57,225 nt of DNA from Rhodocyclaceae bacterium. Lineage in GTDB: Bacteria; Pseudomonadota; Gammaproteobacteria; Burkholderiales; Rhodocyclaceae. The position numbers were made by a program, and so were the translations under genes. Positions 8,468 through 20,240 of this stretch are shown here, piece after piece. The notes under the pieces are model-generated. The model was not told the DNA's origin and made no database searches. It saw only the letters and a list, made by a program, of their open reading frames with translations. Location of the stretch: assembly GCA_016791145.1 (NCBI GenBank), contig JAEUNJ010000183.1, positions 1 to 57,225 of the forward strand, written 5' to 3'. Each line of letters opens with the position of its first letter. Within the stretch, counting starts at the first letter, position 1.

Positions 8468-9562
8468 ATGGCGGTGAATCTGCTCGATTTCGATGGACCG
8501 GGCCTGGCCGCCTGGCTGGCGGGGCAGGGTGAGAAGCCCTTTCGCGCGCGCCAAGTGCTGCGCTGGATCCATCGTTTCGGCCAGACCGACTTCTCCGCCA
8601 TGACCGACGTGGCCAGGGCGTTGCGCGAGCGGCTGGGGGAAATCGCCGAGATCCGCCTGCCCGCCGTGACGAGCGATCGGCTGTCCGGCGACGGCACCCG
8701 GAAGTTCCTTTTCGACGTGGGCCAGGGGAACGCGGTTGAGACCGTGTTCATTCCCGAGGAGGATCGGGGGACCCTCTGTGTCTCCACCCAGGCCGGTTGC
8801 GCGTTGGAGTGCGCGTTCTGCTCCACCGGCCGCCAGGGATTCAACCGCAATCTGACCGCGGCCGAGATCATCGGCCAACTGCTCCAGGCAAACCGCCTCC
8901 TCGGGCGCGACCCGGCCGGCGAGCGCATCATCAGCAATGTGGTGCTGATGGGCATGGGGGAACCCCTCGCCAACTTCGACAACGTCGTCACCGCGCTCCG
9001 GCTCATGCTCGACGACCATGCCCACGGCCTGTCGCGGCGTCGTGTGACCGTCTCCACCGCCGGCCTGGTGCCGGCCATCGACCGGCTGCGGGAGGCCTGC
9101 CCGGTGGCACTGGCCGTCTCCCTGCACGCACCCACCGATACCCTGCGCGACCGGCTCGTCCCGATCAATCGCAAGTATCCCCTCGCCGAGCTGATGGGCG
9201 CCTGCCGGCGTTATCTGGAGGTGGCGCCCAGGGACTTCATCACCTTCGAGTACGTGATGCTCGCCGGAGTCAACGATTCCGATGCGGACGCGAAAGCCCT
9301 CCTGCGGCTGGTGGACGGCATCCCGTGCAAGTTCAACCTGATTCCCTTCAACCCCTTCCCGGATTCCGGATTCCGGCGCCCGGCGCCGGAACGGGTCCGC
9401 CGGTTCGCGACCTTCATCGCCGATGCAGGCATCGTCACGACGACCAGGAAGACCCGGGGGGACGACATCGACGCTGCCTGTGGCCAGCTCGCCGGGCAGG
9501 TACTCGACCGGTCCCGGCGCGTCGCCGGCCGGGTCATTCAACTCGCGGAGGTCGGGCGATGA
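8468..9562 (+). CDS. rlmN: 23S rRNA (A2503-C2)/tRNA (A37-C2) methyltransferase RlmN
   Basis: RlmN is a radical-SAM enzyme that methylates C2 of A2503 in 23S rRNA and of A37 in some tRNAs, supporting translational fidelity. The 364-residue product has the [4Fe-4S] motif [11 protein letters not shown] (CxxxCxxC), the SAM-binding [10 protein letters not shown] and the C-terminal cysteine region ([11 protein letters not shown]). The ATG at 8468 is preferred; a TTG at 8462 is in frame. The gene lies 12 bases after ndk and overlaps pilW by four bases. Confidence 0.96.
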   Translation: MAVNLLDFDGPGLAAWLAGQGEKPFRARQVLRWIHRFGQTDFSAMTDVARALRERLGEIAEIRLPAVTSDRLSGDGTRKFLFDVGQGNAVETVFIPEEDRGTLCVSTQAGCALECAFCSTGRQGFNRNLTAAEIIGQLLQANRLLGRDPAGERIISNVVLMGMGEPLANFDNVVTALRLMLDDHAHGLSRRRVTVSTAGLVPAIDRLREACPVALAVSLHAPTDTLRDRLVPINRKYPLAELMGACRRYLEVAPRDFITFEYVMLAGVNDSDADAKALLRLVDGIPCKFNLIPFNPFPDSGFRRPAPERVRRFATFIADAGIVTTTRKTRGDDIDAACGQLAGQVLDRSRRVAGRVIQLAEVGR

Positions 9563-10347
9563 ATCGCGCATTCGGTGTCCTGATCGTGGCCGGGCTGGTA
9601 GGCGCCTGCGGCGGCGATCCGGCGCGGCAGAGTTCCCCGGTGGAGCAGGCCGTATCCCAGCAGTCCGCTGCCGGCGATGCCCAGAAGCGGGCGAAGATCC
9701 ATACGGAACTGGGGAGCCTTTACCTGAAGGACGGCCGGTATGCCGTTGCCCTGGACGAGGCGCGGGTCGCCATCGCGGCGGATTCGGCGTACGCGCCGGC
9801 CTACAACCTGCTCGGGCTGGTCCACATGTACCTGAACGAAAACCGGGTGGCGGAGGAGAATTTCGCCAGGGCCCTGCGCCTCGCTCCCGGCGATCCGGAG
9901 ATCAACAACAACTTCGGCTGGTTCCTTTGCCAGACGGGCCGCGAGCAGGCGTCGATGCCCTACTTCCAGGCTGCCGTCCGCAGTCCGCTCTACGACACCC
10001 CGGGCAAGCCGCTGACCAATGCCGGCCTCTGCTCGTTGCGCATCCGGGACGACAAGGCCGCCGAGGATTTCCTGCTGCGCGCGCTGCGCCACGAGAACGA
10101 GAACGTGCAGGCCTTGTACTGGCTGGCCGACATCAACTACCGCAGCAACCGCCTCGGCGAGGCGCGCCTGCGGCTTGCCGACCTGCACAAGCTGATCGAG
10201 CCCAACGCCGAGTCCCTCTGGTTGGCGCTGCGCGTGGAGCGCAGGATCGGAGACCGGGAAGGGGAGGCCCGTTTTTCCTCGCAGCTGCGTCGCAAGTTCG
10301 CCGGCACTCCGGAGCACCAGCGCCTGATGCAAGGCCAGTACGACTGA
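9559..10347 (+). CDS. pilW: Type IV pilus biogenesis/stability lipoprotein PilW (PilF)
   Basis: PilW/PilF is an outer-membrane TPR lipoprotein that helps secretin (PilQ) multimerise for type IV pilus assembly. The 262-residue product has a lipoprotein signal with lipobox LVGAC (Cys about residue 17) followed by TPR repeats, including an [18 protein letters not shown] unit and an [12 protein letters not shown] motif typical of PilF. The ATG at 9559 overlaps the rlmN stop (ATGA). No other pilus genes lie in the window, as is usual for this gene in the ndk-hisS cluster. Confidence 0.93.
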   Translation: MNRAFGVLIVAGLVGACGGDPARQSSPVEQAVSQQSAAGDAQKRAKIHTELGSLYLKDGRYAVALDEARVAIAADSAYAPAYNLLGLVHMYLNENRVAEENFARALRLAPGDPEINNNFGWFLCQTGREQASMPYFQAAVRSPLYDTPGKPLTNAGLCSLRIRDDKAAEDFLLRALRHENENVQALYWLADINYRSNRLGEARLRLADLHKLIEPNAESLWLALRVERRIGDREGEARFSSQLRRKFAGTPEHQRLMQGQYD

Positions 10348-10496
10348 TCGCCCGTGAGGAAGGCCGCCATGCTTTGCGATTCCGCGGTAGCCGATTGCGG
10401 CGGCGCCGTATCCAGCCCGCGGACGCGTTTCGCGCCGCGCCGGCCGGGTCCGGCCGCCGGCCGCGGTCATCGTCCCGCGGGGCCGGAGAAGCGCGC

Positions 10497-11369
10497 ATGA
10501 CGGACCACGGGAACGCCGACGTGCCATTGGCCGGGGCCGCCGCAAGCGAGCCGACCCGGAACGATGATTCGCCTTCCGTCGGTCGCCGCCTGCGCCAGGC
10601 CAGGATGGCGGCATCCCTCACCGTGGGGGACGTGGCCAGCGCGCTCAAATTCAGTCCCCGGCAAATCGAGGCGCTGGAGAACGACGATTTCGAGTCGCTG
10701 CACGGCGCCACGCTGATACGGGGTTTCGTGCGCAGTTATGCCCGCCTGTTGAAGCTGGATCCGGCATCGCTGCTGGCGGAACTCGATGGCAGCGTTCCCC
10801 GTGCCGCCGGGGACATCAAGCCGATGCCCGGTACGGGCGCTGAAATGCCGCACGACGTACCGCGACGGCAGACCCTCCGCTGGATGATCACGGCACTCGT
10901 CCTGGCGTTGGCCGCTGCCGCCGCCAGCTACTTCATCGATTGGCCGGCGGACGGACCGGCGTCGCTGCTCGCCTCGCGACCCGTCGAGCCAACCACAACG
11001 ACGTCAACGACCGGCGAATCTCCCGCATCGGCTGCCGCCGTCCGGCCGCCGGCTGCCGAGGTCCAGCAGATTCCCGCACCCTCGGGATTTCCTCCCGCCG
11101 CACCGCCGGCGGCGGCCGTGGCCGATCCGGAGGCGAGGCATCTGGTGTTCACCTTCGCGGCTGCTTCATGGGTGGAGGTCCGGGACGCGACCCAGAAGAC
11201 GCTGCTGTCCCAGAACAATCCTCCGGGAACGCTGCAATCGGTGGCCGGGCGCCCGCCTTTCCAGATCGTGGTCGGGAACGCCGCCCACGTGCGGCTCCAG
11301 TACGAGGATCGGGAGGTGGACCTGGCGCCTCACATCCGGGCGGAAGTCGCGCGATTCACGCTGGAGTGA
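10497..11369 (+). CDS. rodZ: RodZ-like cytoskeletal membrane protein
   Basis: RodZ links the MreB cytoskeleton to the cell-wall elongation machinery. The 290-residue product has an N-terminal Xre-type helix-turn-helix domain (about 27-95, [20 protein letters not shown]), one transmembrane helix (about 129-147), a Pro/Ala/Thr-rich periplasmic linker and a C-terminal DUF4115 beta domain (from about 200, containing [14 protein letters not shown]). The ATG at 10497 is chosen because it starts just before the conserved HTH. About 150 bases after pilW carry no gene. Position before ispG is conserved. Confidence 0.88.
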   Translation: MTDHGNADVPLAGAAASEPTRNDDSPSVGRRLRQARMAASLTVGDVASALKFSPRQIEALENDDFESLHGATLIRGFVRSYARLLKLDPASLLAELDGSVPRAAGDIKPMPGTGAEMPHDVPRRQTLRWMITALVLALAAAAASYFIDWPADGPASLLASRPVEPTTTTSTTGESPASAAAVRPPAAEVQQIPAPSGFPPAAPPAAAVADPEARHLVFTFAAASWVEVRDATQKTLLSQNNPPGTLQSVAGRPPFQIVVGNAAHVRLQYEDREVDLAPHIRAEVARFTLE

Positions 11370-11376
11370 CCCACTG

Positions 11377-12617
<1,241 letters not shown>

Positions 12618-12621
<4 letters not shown>

Positions 12622-13910
12622 GCCAGACCTTGCAAGCCATCCGCGGGATGAACGACATCCTGCCCGACGACGCCGAACTGTGGGAGGAGTTCGAGGACCT
12701 GGTGCGCCAGTGGTTGCGCGCTTACGGCTATCGGCCGATCCGCATGCCCATCGTCGAGCCGACCCCCCTGTTCTCCCGCGCCATCGGCGAGGTGACCGAC
12801 ATCGTCGAAAAGGAGATGTACTCCTTCGAAGACCGTCTCAACGGGGAACACCTGACGCTGCGCCCCGAGGGAACGGCCTCCTGCGTGCGGGCGGTCCTCC
12901 AGCACAATCTCCTCTACGACGGACCGAAGCGCCTCTGGTACATGGGCCCCATGTTCCGCCACGAGCGTCCCCAGAAGGGGCGGTATCGGCAGTTCCACCA
13001 GGTCGGCGTCGAGGCGCTCGGCTATGAGGGGCCGGACGTGGATGCCGAGCAGATCCTGATGGGTGCCCGCCTATGGCACGACCTGGGGCTGCGGGACATC
13101 CGCCTCGAATTGAACTGCCTCGGACAGGCCGAGGAAAGGGCCCGCCACCGAAGCGACCTGATCGCCTACCTTTCCGGCCATGCGGACCGGCTCGACGACG
13201 ACGCGCGGCGTCGCCTGCACACCAATCCCCTGCGCATCCTTGACACCAAGAACCCGGCGATGCAGGAAATGGTGGAAGGCGCGCCGAAATTGCTCGATTA
13301 CCTGGGCGGCGAGTCCCTGGCCCATTTCGAGGGGGTGCAGAGGATCCTGCGGGATGCGGGCATTGGGTTCTCGATCAATCCCCGGCTGGTCCGCGGTCTC
13401 GACTATTACAACCTCACCGTGTTCGAATGGGTCACGGACCGCCTGGGAGCCCAGGGGACGGTCTGCGCCGGCGGCCGTTACGACGGGCTGGTCGTGCAAC
13501 TGGGCGGCAAGCCGCAACCGGCCTGCGGCTTCGCCATGGGCGTGGAGCGCTTGCTGGCCCTGTGGAGCGACCAGGGCAATCGGCTGGAGCGGCCGGTGCC
13601 CGACGTGTATCTCGTCAACCAGGGCGAGGCGGCGGCCCGCCATGCGTTCCGCGTCGCCGAGCACCTGCGCGACATTGGTCTTGCGGTTCAGCATCATTGC
13701 GGCGGCGGCAGCTTCAAGTCCCAGATGAAGCGGGCCGATGCCTCGGGTGCCGCGCTCGCGATCATCATCGGCGACGATGAGGCCGCCGCCGGCGAGGCCA
13801 CCCTCAAACCCCTGCGCGAGTCGGCGGAGCAGCGCCGGGTCGCCTTCGATGAACTCGCCGACGCGGTCGGCGCCTGGCTGTATGGAGACGACGACGATGG
13901 CGGTGTATGA
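12618..13910 (+). CDS. hisS: Histidine-tRNA ligase
   Basis: HisRS charges tRNA-His in the cytoplasm. The 430-residue class II synthetase begins with the typical [11 protein letters not shown] and has motif 2 ([20 protein letters not shown]), the histidine-binding loops [15 protein letters not shown] and GGRYDGLV, motif 3 ([12 protein letters not shown]) and a C-terminal anticodon-binding domain. ATG 12618 overlaps the ispG stop (ATGA). A catalytically inactive paralogue, HisZ, lies at 26862. Confidence 0.97.
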
Positions 13911-14568
13911 CCTCGAGGAACAGGAACAACTCGACGAAATCAAGACCTGGTGGAAGCAGTACGGCAATCTGATCACCTGGATCGTCACGGCCGTCGCCGT
14001 GGCGCTGGCCGGATGGCAGGGCTGGAACTGGTGGCAGCGCAACCAGGCCGCCCAGGCGGCAAGCCTCTACGGGGCCTTGCAGGTGGCGACCATGAAGGGC
14101 GATTTCAAGCAGGTGCGCGATGCCGCCGGGGAACTGATCGAGAAGTACCCGGGCACCTCCTATGCGGGTCTGGCGGCCCTGATGGCCGCCAAGGTCCAGG
14201 CCGAGACCGGCGACGCCAAGAACGCGAAGGCCCAGCTCGGCTGGGCGGCGGAAAAGGCGGACGATCCGGGCGTCCGTGATCTCGCGCGCCTTCGCCTGGC
14301 CACGCTGCTGGCGGACGAGAAGGCCTTCGACGAGGCGTTGAAGCAACTGGCGGCGGAACCGTCCAGCCACTTCGCCGCGCGTTTCCAGGAACTGCGCGGC
14401 GACATCCTGCTCGGCCAGGGCAAGGCGGCGGAGGCCAGGACCGCCTATGAGAATGCCATTGCCCGCCACGACGGGGCCCGCCAGGGCGATGCCCTGCGCG
14501 GCAAGGCCTACCGGGATATCCTACAGGTCAAGCTCGAGACCGCCATCGCCGGGGGCGACGGCAAATGA
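13897..14568 (+). CDS. YfgM-like membrane-anchored TPR protein
   Basis: The 223-residue product matches the YfgM/UPF0070 family (ancillary SecYEG translocon subunit, which cooperates with PpiD in periplasmic chaperoning). It has a short cytoplasmic N-terminus ([21 protein letters not shown]), one transmembrane helix (about 25-43) and a periplasmic TPR region rich in Ala and Lys. ATG 13897 is supported by GGAG nine bases upstream; an ATG at 13882 within hisS is in frame but leaves that GGAG inside the gene. It sits between hisS and bamB, the conserved location for this family, and overlaps hisS and bamB. Confidence 0.88.
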   Translation: MAVYDLEEQEQLDEIKTWWKQYGNLITWIVTAVAVALAGWQGWNWWQRNQAAQAASLYGALQVATMKGDFKQVRDAAGELIEKYPGTSYAGLAALMAAKVQAETGDAKNAKAQLGWAAEKADDPGVRDLARLRLATLLADEKAFDEALKQLAAEPSSHFAARFQELRGDILLGQGKAAEARTAYENAIARHDGARQGDALRGKAYRDILQVKLETAIAGGDGK

Positions 14569-15713
14569 ACCCCCATCTCGCCGCCGTGCTCGGGACGGCT
14601 GTGCTCCTCGGGGCGTGTTCCACCGTGGAGAAGCTGAACCCCTTCGCGGCCGATCCCCCCAAGGTGAAGCCGGCGGAACTGGTGGCGCTGACCAGCAGCG
14701 CGGACCTGCGGACGGCTTGGCAGGCGGCCGTCGGCGCCGGCGGTGAATACGTGTTCTCGCCCGCCATCGTGGGAACCTCCGTGTATGCGGCCGCCCGCGA
14801 CGGCAGCGTCGCCCGGGTCGAACGGGGCGCGCAGGCCTGGCGCACGAGCCTGGGACAGACGATCTCCGGGGGGGTCGGCGCCGACGAGAAGCGGGTCGTG
14901 GTCGGCAGTCCGAAGGGGGAGATCATCGCCCTCGAGGCGCAGAACGGGCGGGAAGCCTGGCGCGTGCGGGTGAGTTCGGAAGTCCTGGCCGCTCCGGTGG
15001 TGGTCGGGGACGTGGTCCTGGTGCGCAGTGCCGACTCGCGAATTTTCGCCTTCGATGCCCTGGATGGCAAACGGCGCTGGGTATACCAGCGCACGACGCC
15101 GGCCCTGTCGTTGCGCTCGCCGACGGGCCTCATCGTGGCCGGCAAGGTGGCCGTCGCCGGATTCCCAGGGGGCAAGATGGTCGCCATCGCCCTGCACAAC
15201 GGTGCGGCCGTCTGGGAGGCGACGGTGGCGCTGCCCAAGGGATCCACGGAGCTCGAGCGGGTGGCGGACGTATCCGGCGTGCCAGTGGCCGGCTCAAGGG
15301 ACATCTGCGCGGCCGCCTTCCAGGGCCGTGCGGCCTGCTTCGACCTGTCGAACGGGAACGCCCTGTGGGGACGGGATCTGTCGAGCAGCGCCGGGATGGA
15401 TTTCGACGAGCGCTACGTCTATGTGTCCGACGATGCCGGGGCAGTCCATGCCCTCGACCGGACCACCGGCGCGAGCGTCTGGAAGCAGTCCGGTCTGTCG
15501 CACCGGGGCCTGTCCCGCCCGGTCGCGGTGGCCGGCCGCGTCGTCGTGGCCGATGCCCAGGGATATGTTCATGTCATGAAGCGGGAGGACGGCTCCTTCG
15601 CCGCCCGCTCGGCGACCGACGGCAGCGCCGTCAGCGCGGCGCCACAGCGCTACGGCAACGGCTTCCTCGTCCAGACGAGGAACGGCGCCCTGGTTGCCTT
15701 CGAACTGCGTTGA
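14565..15713 (+). CDS. bamB: Outer-membrane assembly lipoprotein BamB
   Basis: BamB is the beta-propeller lipoprotein of the BAM complex, which folds outer-membrane beta-barrels. The 382-residue product has a lipoprotein signal with lipobox LLGAC (Cys18) followed by PQQ-like propeller repeats, such as [32 protein letters not shown] without enzyme residues. ATG 14565 overlaps the preceding stop (ATGA). The order hisS-yfgM-bamB-der is conserved across Proteobacteria. Confidence 0.94.
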   Translation: MNPHLAAVLGTAVLLGACSTVEKLNPFAADPPKVKPAELVALTSSADLRTAWQAAVGAGGEYVFSPAIVGTSVYAAARDGSVARVERGAQAWRTSLGQTISGGVGADEKRVVVGSPKGEIIALEAQNGREAWRVRVSSEVLAAPVVVGDVVLVRSADSRIFAFDALDGKRRWVYQRTTPALSLRSPTGLIVAGKVAVAGFPGGKMVAIALHNGAAVWEATVALPKGSTELERVADVSGVPVAGSRDICAAAFQGRAACFDLSNGNALWGRDLSSSAGMDFDERYVYVSDDAGAVHALDRTTGASVWKQSGLSHRGLSRPVAVAGRVVVADAQGYVHVMKREDGSFAARSATDGSAVSAAPQRYGNGFLVQTRNGALVAFELR

Positions 15714-15759
15714 GCGCCGGCCCCCGGTCGGGAAGCGGAATTCCAGGCATCGTCACGGC

Positions 15760-17082
15760 ATGAAACCCACCCTGGTCATCGTCGGCCGGCCGAACGTCGG
15801 CAAGAGTACGCTGTTCAATCGCCTGACCCGTTCCCGGGACGCGTTGGTGGCCGACCAGCCCGGGCTCACCCGGGACCGTCATTACGGCCACGGCAGACTC
15901 GGGCGCAAGCCCTTCCTGGTCGTCGATACCGGCGGCTTCGAGCCCTCCGCGAAGACGGGAATCGTCCATGAGATGGCACGACAGGCCGAGAACGCCATCG
16001 CCGAGGCGGACATCCTCGTCTTCGTGGCGGACGGTCGCGCCGGCCCGACGCCCCAGGACCGGGCGATCGCCGACCGCCTCCGGCGGGCGGGACGGCCGCT
16101 GCACCTCGTCGTGAACAAGGCCGAAGGCATGGAACGGGCGCTGGTCGCCGCCGAGTTCTTCGAACTGGGTTGTGGCGACCCGCTGGTGATCTCCGCGGCC
16201 CACGGCGACGGCGTCCGGGAGATGCTGGACATCGTGCTGGCGCCCTATCCCGAGGAAGCCGAGGAGGCGGACGAGCGGCGGGGGCCGCGGGTAGCGGTCG
16301 TCGGGCGGCCCAACGTGGGCAAGAGCACGCTGATCAATGCCCTGCTGGGCGAGGAGCGGGTGATCGCCTTCGACATGCCCGGCACCACCCGCGACGCGAT
16401 CGAGGTGCCCTTCGAGCGCAATGGCCGGCACTACACCCTCGTGGACACGGCCGGACTGCGGCGCAAGGGAAAGGTGTTCGAGGCGGTCGAGAAGTTTTCC
16501 GTCGTGAAGACGCTCCAGGCGGTGGAGGAGTCCAACGTCGTCGTGCTGATGGTGGACGCGAGCCAGGACATCGCGGACCAGGATGCCCACGTGGCCGGTT
16601 TCGTCGTCGAGGCTGGACGCGCGGTCGTCCTCGCGGTCAACAAGTGGGACGCGGTGGACGACTACCGGCGGGAGCGCGTAAAGGAGGACGTGGCCCGCAA
16701 GCTGCATTTCCTCTCCTTCGCGCGCACCCACTGCATTTCGGCCAAGGAAGGGCGCGGCATCCCGGGCCTGATGGCGGCCGTGGACAAGGCCTATGCGGCT
16801 GCCATGGCCAGGCTGCCGACCCCGAAGCTGACCCGCGTCCTGATGGCCGCCGTGGAGAAGCAGGCGCCGCCCCGCCACGGTGTCTTCCGGCCCAAGCCCC
16901 GCTACGCCCACCAGGGCGGCAGCAACCCCCCGGTGATCGTCGTGCACGGCAGCGCACTGGACCACGTGCCGGAAGCCTACACCCGTTACCTGGAACGGGC
17001 CTTCATGGAAGCGTTCGAGTTGCAGGGAACGCCGTTGCGCATCCAGTACAAGACCGCGCGCAATCCCTACGCGGAGCGCTGA
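15760..17082 (+). CDS. der: Ribosome assembly GTPase Der (EngA)
   Basis: Der is a double GTPase needed for maturation of the 50S subunit. The 440-residue product carries two G domains, each with a [10 protein letters not shown]-loop (residues about 8-16 and 181-189), two DTGG/DTAG G3 motifs, NKAE and NKWD G4 motifs and a C-terminal KH-like domain. It converges on lpxH with only 24 bases between stops and no visible terminator. Confidence 0.97.
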   Translation: MKPTLVIVGRPNVGKSTLFNRLTRSRDALVADQPGLTRDRHYGHGRLGRKPFLVVDTGGFEPSAKTGIVHEMARQAENAIAEADILVFVADGRAGPTPQDRAIADRLRRAGRPLHLVVNKAEGMERALVAAEFFELGCGDPLVISAAHGDGVREMLDIVLAPYPEEAEEADERRGPRVAVVGRPNVGKSTLINALLGEERVIAFDMPGTTRDAIEVPFERNGRHYTLVDTAGLRRKGKVFEAVEKFSVVKTLQAVEESNVVVLMVDASQDIADQDAHVAGFVVEAGRAVVLAVNKWDAVDDYRRERVKEDVARKLHFLSFARTHCISAKEGRGIPGLMAAVDKAYAAAMARLPTPKLTRVLMAAVEKQAPPRHGVFRPKPRYAHQGGSNPPVIVVHGSALDHVPEAYTRYLERAFMEAFELQGTPLRIQYKTARNPYAER

Positions 17083-17106
17083 GTTCCCGCCCCGCCGCTG
17101 AGCCGG

Positions 17107-17823
17107 TCAGCGGATTTCGGCGAAATGCCAGTCGTTGTCGGCGCAGGCCAGGTAGCCACCGGAATCCGACCACTCGGGCAGGACCCAGCGCTCGCAGGAA
17201 CGCCCGTCCACATCGAACCGGTGATGTCCCGGCCGGTGGGTGTGCCCGTGGATCATGGCCGTGGCGTCCGCCTCGCGCAGGGCGGCGGCGGCCGCGTCGG
17301 GATTCACGTCCATGATCATCGCGGGCTTGCTGCGCTTTTCGGACTCGCTGCGCCGCCTGAGTTCCTCGATGGTCCGCCGCCGCTCGGCCACCGGGGTGCC
17401 CAGGAACCGGTCACGCCACGCGGGGGCGCGCACCCTGGCGCGGAAGTCCTGGTAGTCGGCGTCGTCCGTGCACAGGGTGTCGCCGTGCAGCAGGAGGGCA
17501 CGCCGGCCGCCGACTTCGATGACCGTCGGCTCGTCGATCAGCCGCGCGCCGGAGGCGCGTTCGAACCCGCCTCCGACCAGGAAATCGCGGTTGCCGGGCA
17601 GGAAACGGATCGCGACGCCGCTCTCCGCACAGGCCTTCAGGTCTTCGCAGACGCCGGCATTGAACGGGTCCTCGTCATCGTCCCCCGCCCAGTACTCGAA
17701 GAGGTCGCCGAGGATGTACAAGGCGTCGGCCCGGCGTGCCGGGCCGGCGAGGAACCGGGCGAACAGGGAACGGGAAACGGGCCGCGCGGGGTCCAGGTGC
17801 AGGTCGGAACAGAAAAGGATCAA
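17107..17823 (-). CDS. lpxH: UDP-2,3-diacylglucosamine diphosphatase
   Basis: LpxH hydrolyses UDP-2,3-diacylglucosamine to lipid X in lipid A synthesis at the inner membrane. The 238-residue calcineurin-like phosphoesterase has the metal motifs FCSDLHLD, YILGDLFEYW, LPGNRDFLVG, LLHGDTLCTDD and IHGHTHRPG. The start codon is TTG at 17823, eleven bases after the ppiB stop; no ATG or GTG near the conserved N-terminus competes. It is the last gene of the minus-strand series 21344-17107. Confidence 0.94.
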   Translation of the reverse strand: MILFCSDLHLDPARPVSRSLFARFLAGPARRADALYILGDLFEYWAGDDDEDPFNAGVCEDLKACAESGVAIRFLPGNRDFLVGGGFERASGARLIDEPTVIEVGGRRALLLHGDTLCTDDADYQDFRARVRAPAWRDRFLGTPVAERRRTIEELRRRSESEKRSKPAMIMDVNPDAAAAALREADATAMIHGHTHRPGHHRFDVDGRSCERWVLPEWSDSGGYLACADNDWHFAEIR

Positions 17824-17834
17824 GACCGGTCCGG

Positions 17835-18326
17835 TCAGACCGCTTCCGCCCGGGTGATCACCACGTCCTCGACCGGCACGTCCTGGTGGAAACCCTTGCT
17901 GCCGGTCCGCACGCCCTTGATGGCGTCCACCACGTCCATGCCCTCGACGACCCGGCCGAATACGCAGTAGCCCCAGCCCTGGCCGGTGGCGGCCTTGAAG
18001 TCGAGGAAATCGTTGTCCGAGACGTTGATGAAGAACTGGGCCGTCGCCGAGTGGGGATCGGAAGTCCGCGCCATGGCGATGGTCCCGCGGGCGTTCTTCA
18101 GGCCATTGCCGGCCTCGTTCTCGATGGGCGACCCGGTGGGCTTCTGGCGCATGCCCGGCTCGAAGCCGCCGCCCTGGATCATGAAGCCGTCGATCACCCG
18201 GTGGAACACCGTGTTGTCGTAATGGCCCGCCGCCACGTAGTCGAGGAAATTGCGGACGGTCTTGGGGGCCTTTTCGGCGTCAAGCTCGAGGGCGATGACG
18301 CCGAGATTGGTATGCAGCTTGATCAT
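17835..18326 (-). CDS. ppiB: Cytoplasmic cyclophilin-type peptidyl-prolyl isomerase
   Basis: This 163-residue cyclophilin catalyses cis-trans isomerisation of X-Pro bonds. It has no signal peptide (starts MIKLHTNLG), so it is cytoplasmic, and carries the active-site residues in [31 protein letters not shown] and [15 protein letters not shown]. The ATG at 18326 matches the usual PpiB start. It lies 11 bases after the periplasmic paralogue, with which it shares most active-site motifs. Confidence 0.94.
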   Translation of the reverse strand: MIKLHTNLGVIALELDAEKAPKTVRNFLDYVAAGHYDNTVFHRVIDGFMIQGGGFEPGMRQKPTGSPIENEAGNGLKNARGTIAMARTSDPHSATAQFFINVSDNDFLDFKAATGQGWGYCVFGRVVEGMDVVDAIKGVRTGSKGFHQDVPVEDVVITRAEAV

Positions 18327-18337
18327 CTTGATTGCAC

Positions 18338-18931
18338 TCACTTCCTGTCGGGGAGAATCTTCGCGGACTCGATGACCACGGGGGTCAGCGGCACGTTCTG
18401 GTGGAAGCCCGAGTCGCCGGTGGGCACCCTGGCGATCTTCTGGACGACCTCGAAGCCCTGCACCACCTTGCCGAACACGGCATAGCCCCAACCGTCACGG
18501 CCGGGGTGGTCGAGGAACCCGTTGTCCTTGAGGTTGATGAAGAACTGGGCCGAGGCCGAATGGGGATTGGCCGTGCGCGCCATGGCGAGGGTGGCCGTCT
18601 GGTTGCGCAGCCCGCCCTTGACCCCGGCCTCCGCCTCGTTCTGGATCGGTGCCCGGGTGTCCTTCTGCTTGAGGTCGGGGTTGAAGCCGCCACCCTGGAT
18701 CATGAAGCCGTCGATGACCCGGTGGAATACGGTCCCGTTGTAGAAGCCATCCCGCACGTACTGCAGGAAGTTCTCCGCCGTCTTGGGCGTCTTGTCGGGA
18801 AACACCTCGACGACCAGGGTGCCCTGGCTCGTCTTCATCTCCACCAGGGGACCGGCCGCGGCAACGGAAGGAACCAGGGAGGCGGCCTGGGCGACGGCCG
18901 AGAACAGAAGGATGCGCAATGCGTTTCGCAT
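18338..18931 (-). CDS. ppiA: Periplasmic cyclophilin-type peptidyl-prolyl isomerase
   Basis: This is a 197-residue PpiA-type cyclophilin with a Sec signal peptide ([16 protein letters not shown]..., cleavage near VAAAG, about residue 26). The cyclophilin fold carries [31 protein letters not shown] and [15 protein letters not shown]. It should assist folding of secreted proteins. ATG 18931 is chosen to give a compact signal peptide. The tandem with ppiB suggests a local duplication in which one copy gained or lost an export signal. Confidence 0.93.
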   Translation of the reverse strand: MRNALRILLFSAVAQAASLVPSVAAAGPLVEMKTSQGTLVVEVFPDKTPKTAENFLQYVRDGFYNGTVFHRVIDGFMIQGGGFNPDLKQKDTRAPIQNEAEAGVKGGLRNQTATLAMARTANPHSASAQFFINLKDNGFLDHPGRDGWGYAVFGKVVQGFEVVQKIARVPTGDSGFHQNVPLTPVVIESAKILPDRK

Positions 18932-18972
18932 GGAAGCTCCGGGAAGGATGGAAAGGGCGGGGCGACGGCCGC

Positions 18973-20232
18973 TCAGGCCGCGCCTTCGTACACGATCTTC
19001 CAACGCCCGTCTTCCTTGATCCAGTACTGGCGCTTCTTCATGGCGTTGGAAAGGTTACTGCTGCGGTAATCCTGGTCGAAGGTGACGACGACGTACTCCT
19101 CGCGGCCGGGATTGCGGAACATGCTGACGTTGTCGGCGGAAACCTTGATCCACTCCTTGCCGGCATTGACCTTGCGCTTCTGCGCGAGCCATGAGGACAG
19201 GTCCTGGCCTTCGGCCTGGAAACGCCTGGAGTAATGGCGGGCGTAGCGTTCCGCGTCCAGGCTCTCCCAATCCCGCCGCCATTCGTCGATCATCTTCTGC
19301 AGCGAGGCGCGTTCCGCCTGCCAGTCGTCCAGGGACAGCCATTCGATGGAGTTGCTGATGATGACCGGCGTCAGGCCGACCTGGAGGTTCTTCGCCAGGG
19401 CATCCAGGTCCTGGTTCGCGAGCACGACACAGCCGTCGGATGCCTTGGGCGGACGCGAGAAGGTGTCGGAGGGGGTGCCGTGCAGCCAGATGCCGTGCCC
19501 GTTGCGGCCGTTCCGGCGATCCCACTCGTTCGGATAGTTGATCGGGAATGCGCCGCTGCCGTAGAAATCCGTCAGTTTCTGGCGCGGGAGGCTTGCGGTC
19601 ACGTGATAGACGCCGATGGGCGTGCGCTTGTCGCCCTCCTTGACTTTTTCCGCGCCCAGCTTGCCGTGGGTGACGTAATAGTCCGCCACGAAGCGCGGCG
19701 TGCCGTTCTGGTTCTGGTACAGGTAGAGGCGTGCCTTTTCCGTATCGACCACAATGGCGTGCTTCTGGTCCGGCGGCATCTGCAACAGGTAGCGGGGGAC
19801 GTAGTTGCCCGGCGGACGCGTGCGATAGGCCTGCAGGCGCGCCATGGCCTCGTCGCGCAGGTCGGAAACCTTTTCCACCGCCACCCGGGCGCCGCCCTCT
19901 CCGAACGTGCTCAGTGGTCGGGTCCTCGCGAGGAGCAGGTCGCCCCTGATCAGATGTCCGAGGCGGAAATTCGGGAAGGCGCGGAGCAGGCCGTCCACAT
20001 GGGTCAGGGCCTCGTCCCAGCGATTGCGCTCGATGGCCTCGAACACCTTGGCCAGCATGGGTTCGGGGCCCGAATCCGAATGGACGGCCGGCGCTGGTGC
20101 CACCTTCCGGACGTTCTTGGCCGATGCCGGCGGAGCCGACGCCAGGGCGACGGCCAGCAACGGCAGCAGGCAGGCGCGCCCCAGCCCGGAGTCCGTCCGG
20201 CGAGTTGCAGGGGCGTGGGTCTGGCGTCGCAT
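18973..20232 (-). CDS. L,D-transpeptidase (YkuD) with C-terminal NTF2-like domain
   Basis: The 419-residue exported protein has a signal peptide (hydrophobic stretch about 18-37) and a helical N-terminal region (about 55-140). A YkuD L,D-transpeptidase domain follows (about 155-285) with HG at 251-252 and catalytic C268 in the SDGCVVL motif. A C-terminal SnoaL/NTF2-like domain (about 305-419) ends in QYWIKEDGRWKIVYEG. Such enzymes cross-link peptidoglycan or attach lipoproteins to it. ATG 20232 starts nine bases after the stop of the upstream TPR gene, whose product ends in a similar NTF2-like domain. It probably belongs to the YafK-like/murein family of Betaproteobacteria; the precise substrate is unknown. 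Confidence 0.85.
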   Translation of the reverse strand: MRRQTHAPATRRTDSGLGRACLLPLLAVALASAPPASAKNVRKVAPAPAVHSDSGPEPMLAKVFEAIERNRWDEALTHVDGLLRAFPNFRLGHLIRGDLLLARTRPLSTFGEGGARVAVEKVSDLRDEAMARLQAYRTRPPGNYVPRYLLQMPPDQKHAIVVDTEKARLYLYQNQNGTPRFVADYYVTHGKLGAEKVKEGDKRTPIGVYHVTASLPRQKLTDFYGSGAFPINYPNEWDRRNGRNGHGIWLHGTPSDTFSRPPKASDGCVVLANQDLDALAKNLQVGLTPVIISNSIEWLSLDDWQAERASLQKMIDEWRRDWESLDAERYARHYSRRFQAEGQDLSSWLAQKRKVNAGKEWIKVSADNVSMFRNPGREEYVVVTFDQDYRSSNLSNAMKKRQYWIKEDGRWKIVYEGAA

Positions 20233-20240
20233 CGGTCCCG

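Noticed and set aside
17835..18931. The two adjacent cyclophilin genes as a recent DNA duplication or assembly artefact
   Set aside because: The proteins differ widely outside the active site and one has a signal peptide; this tandem is common in Betaproteobacteria.
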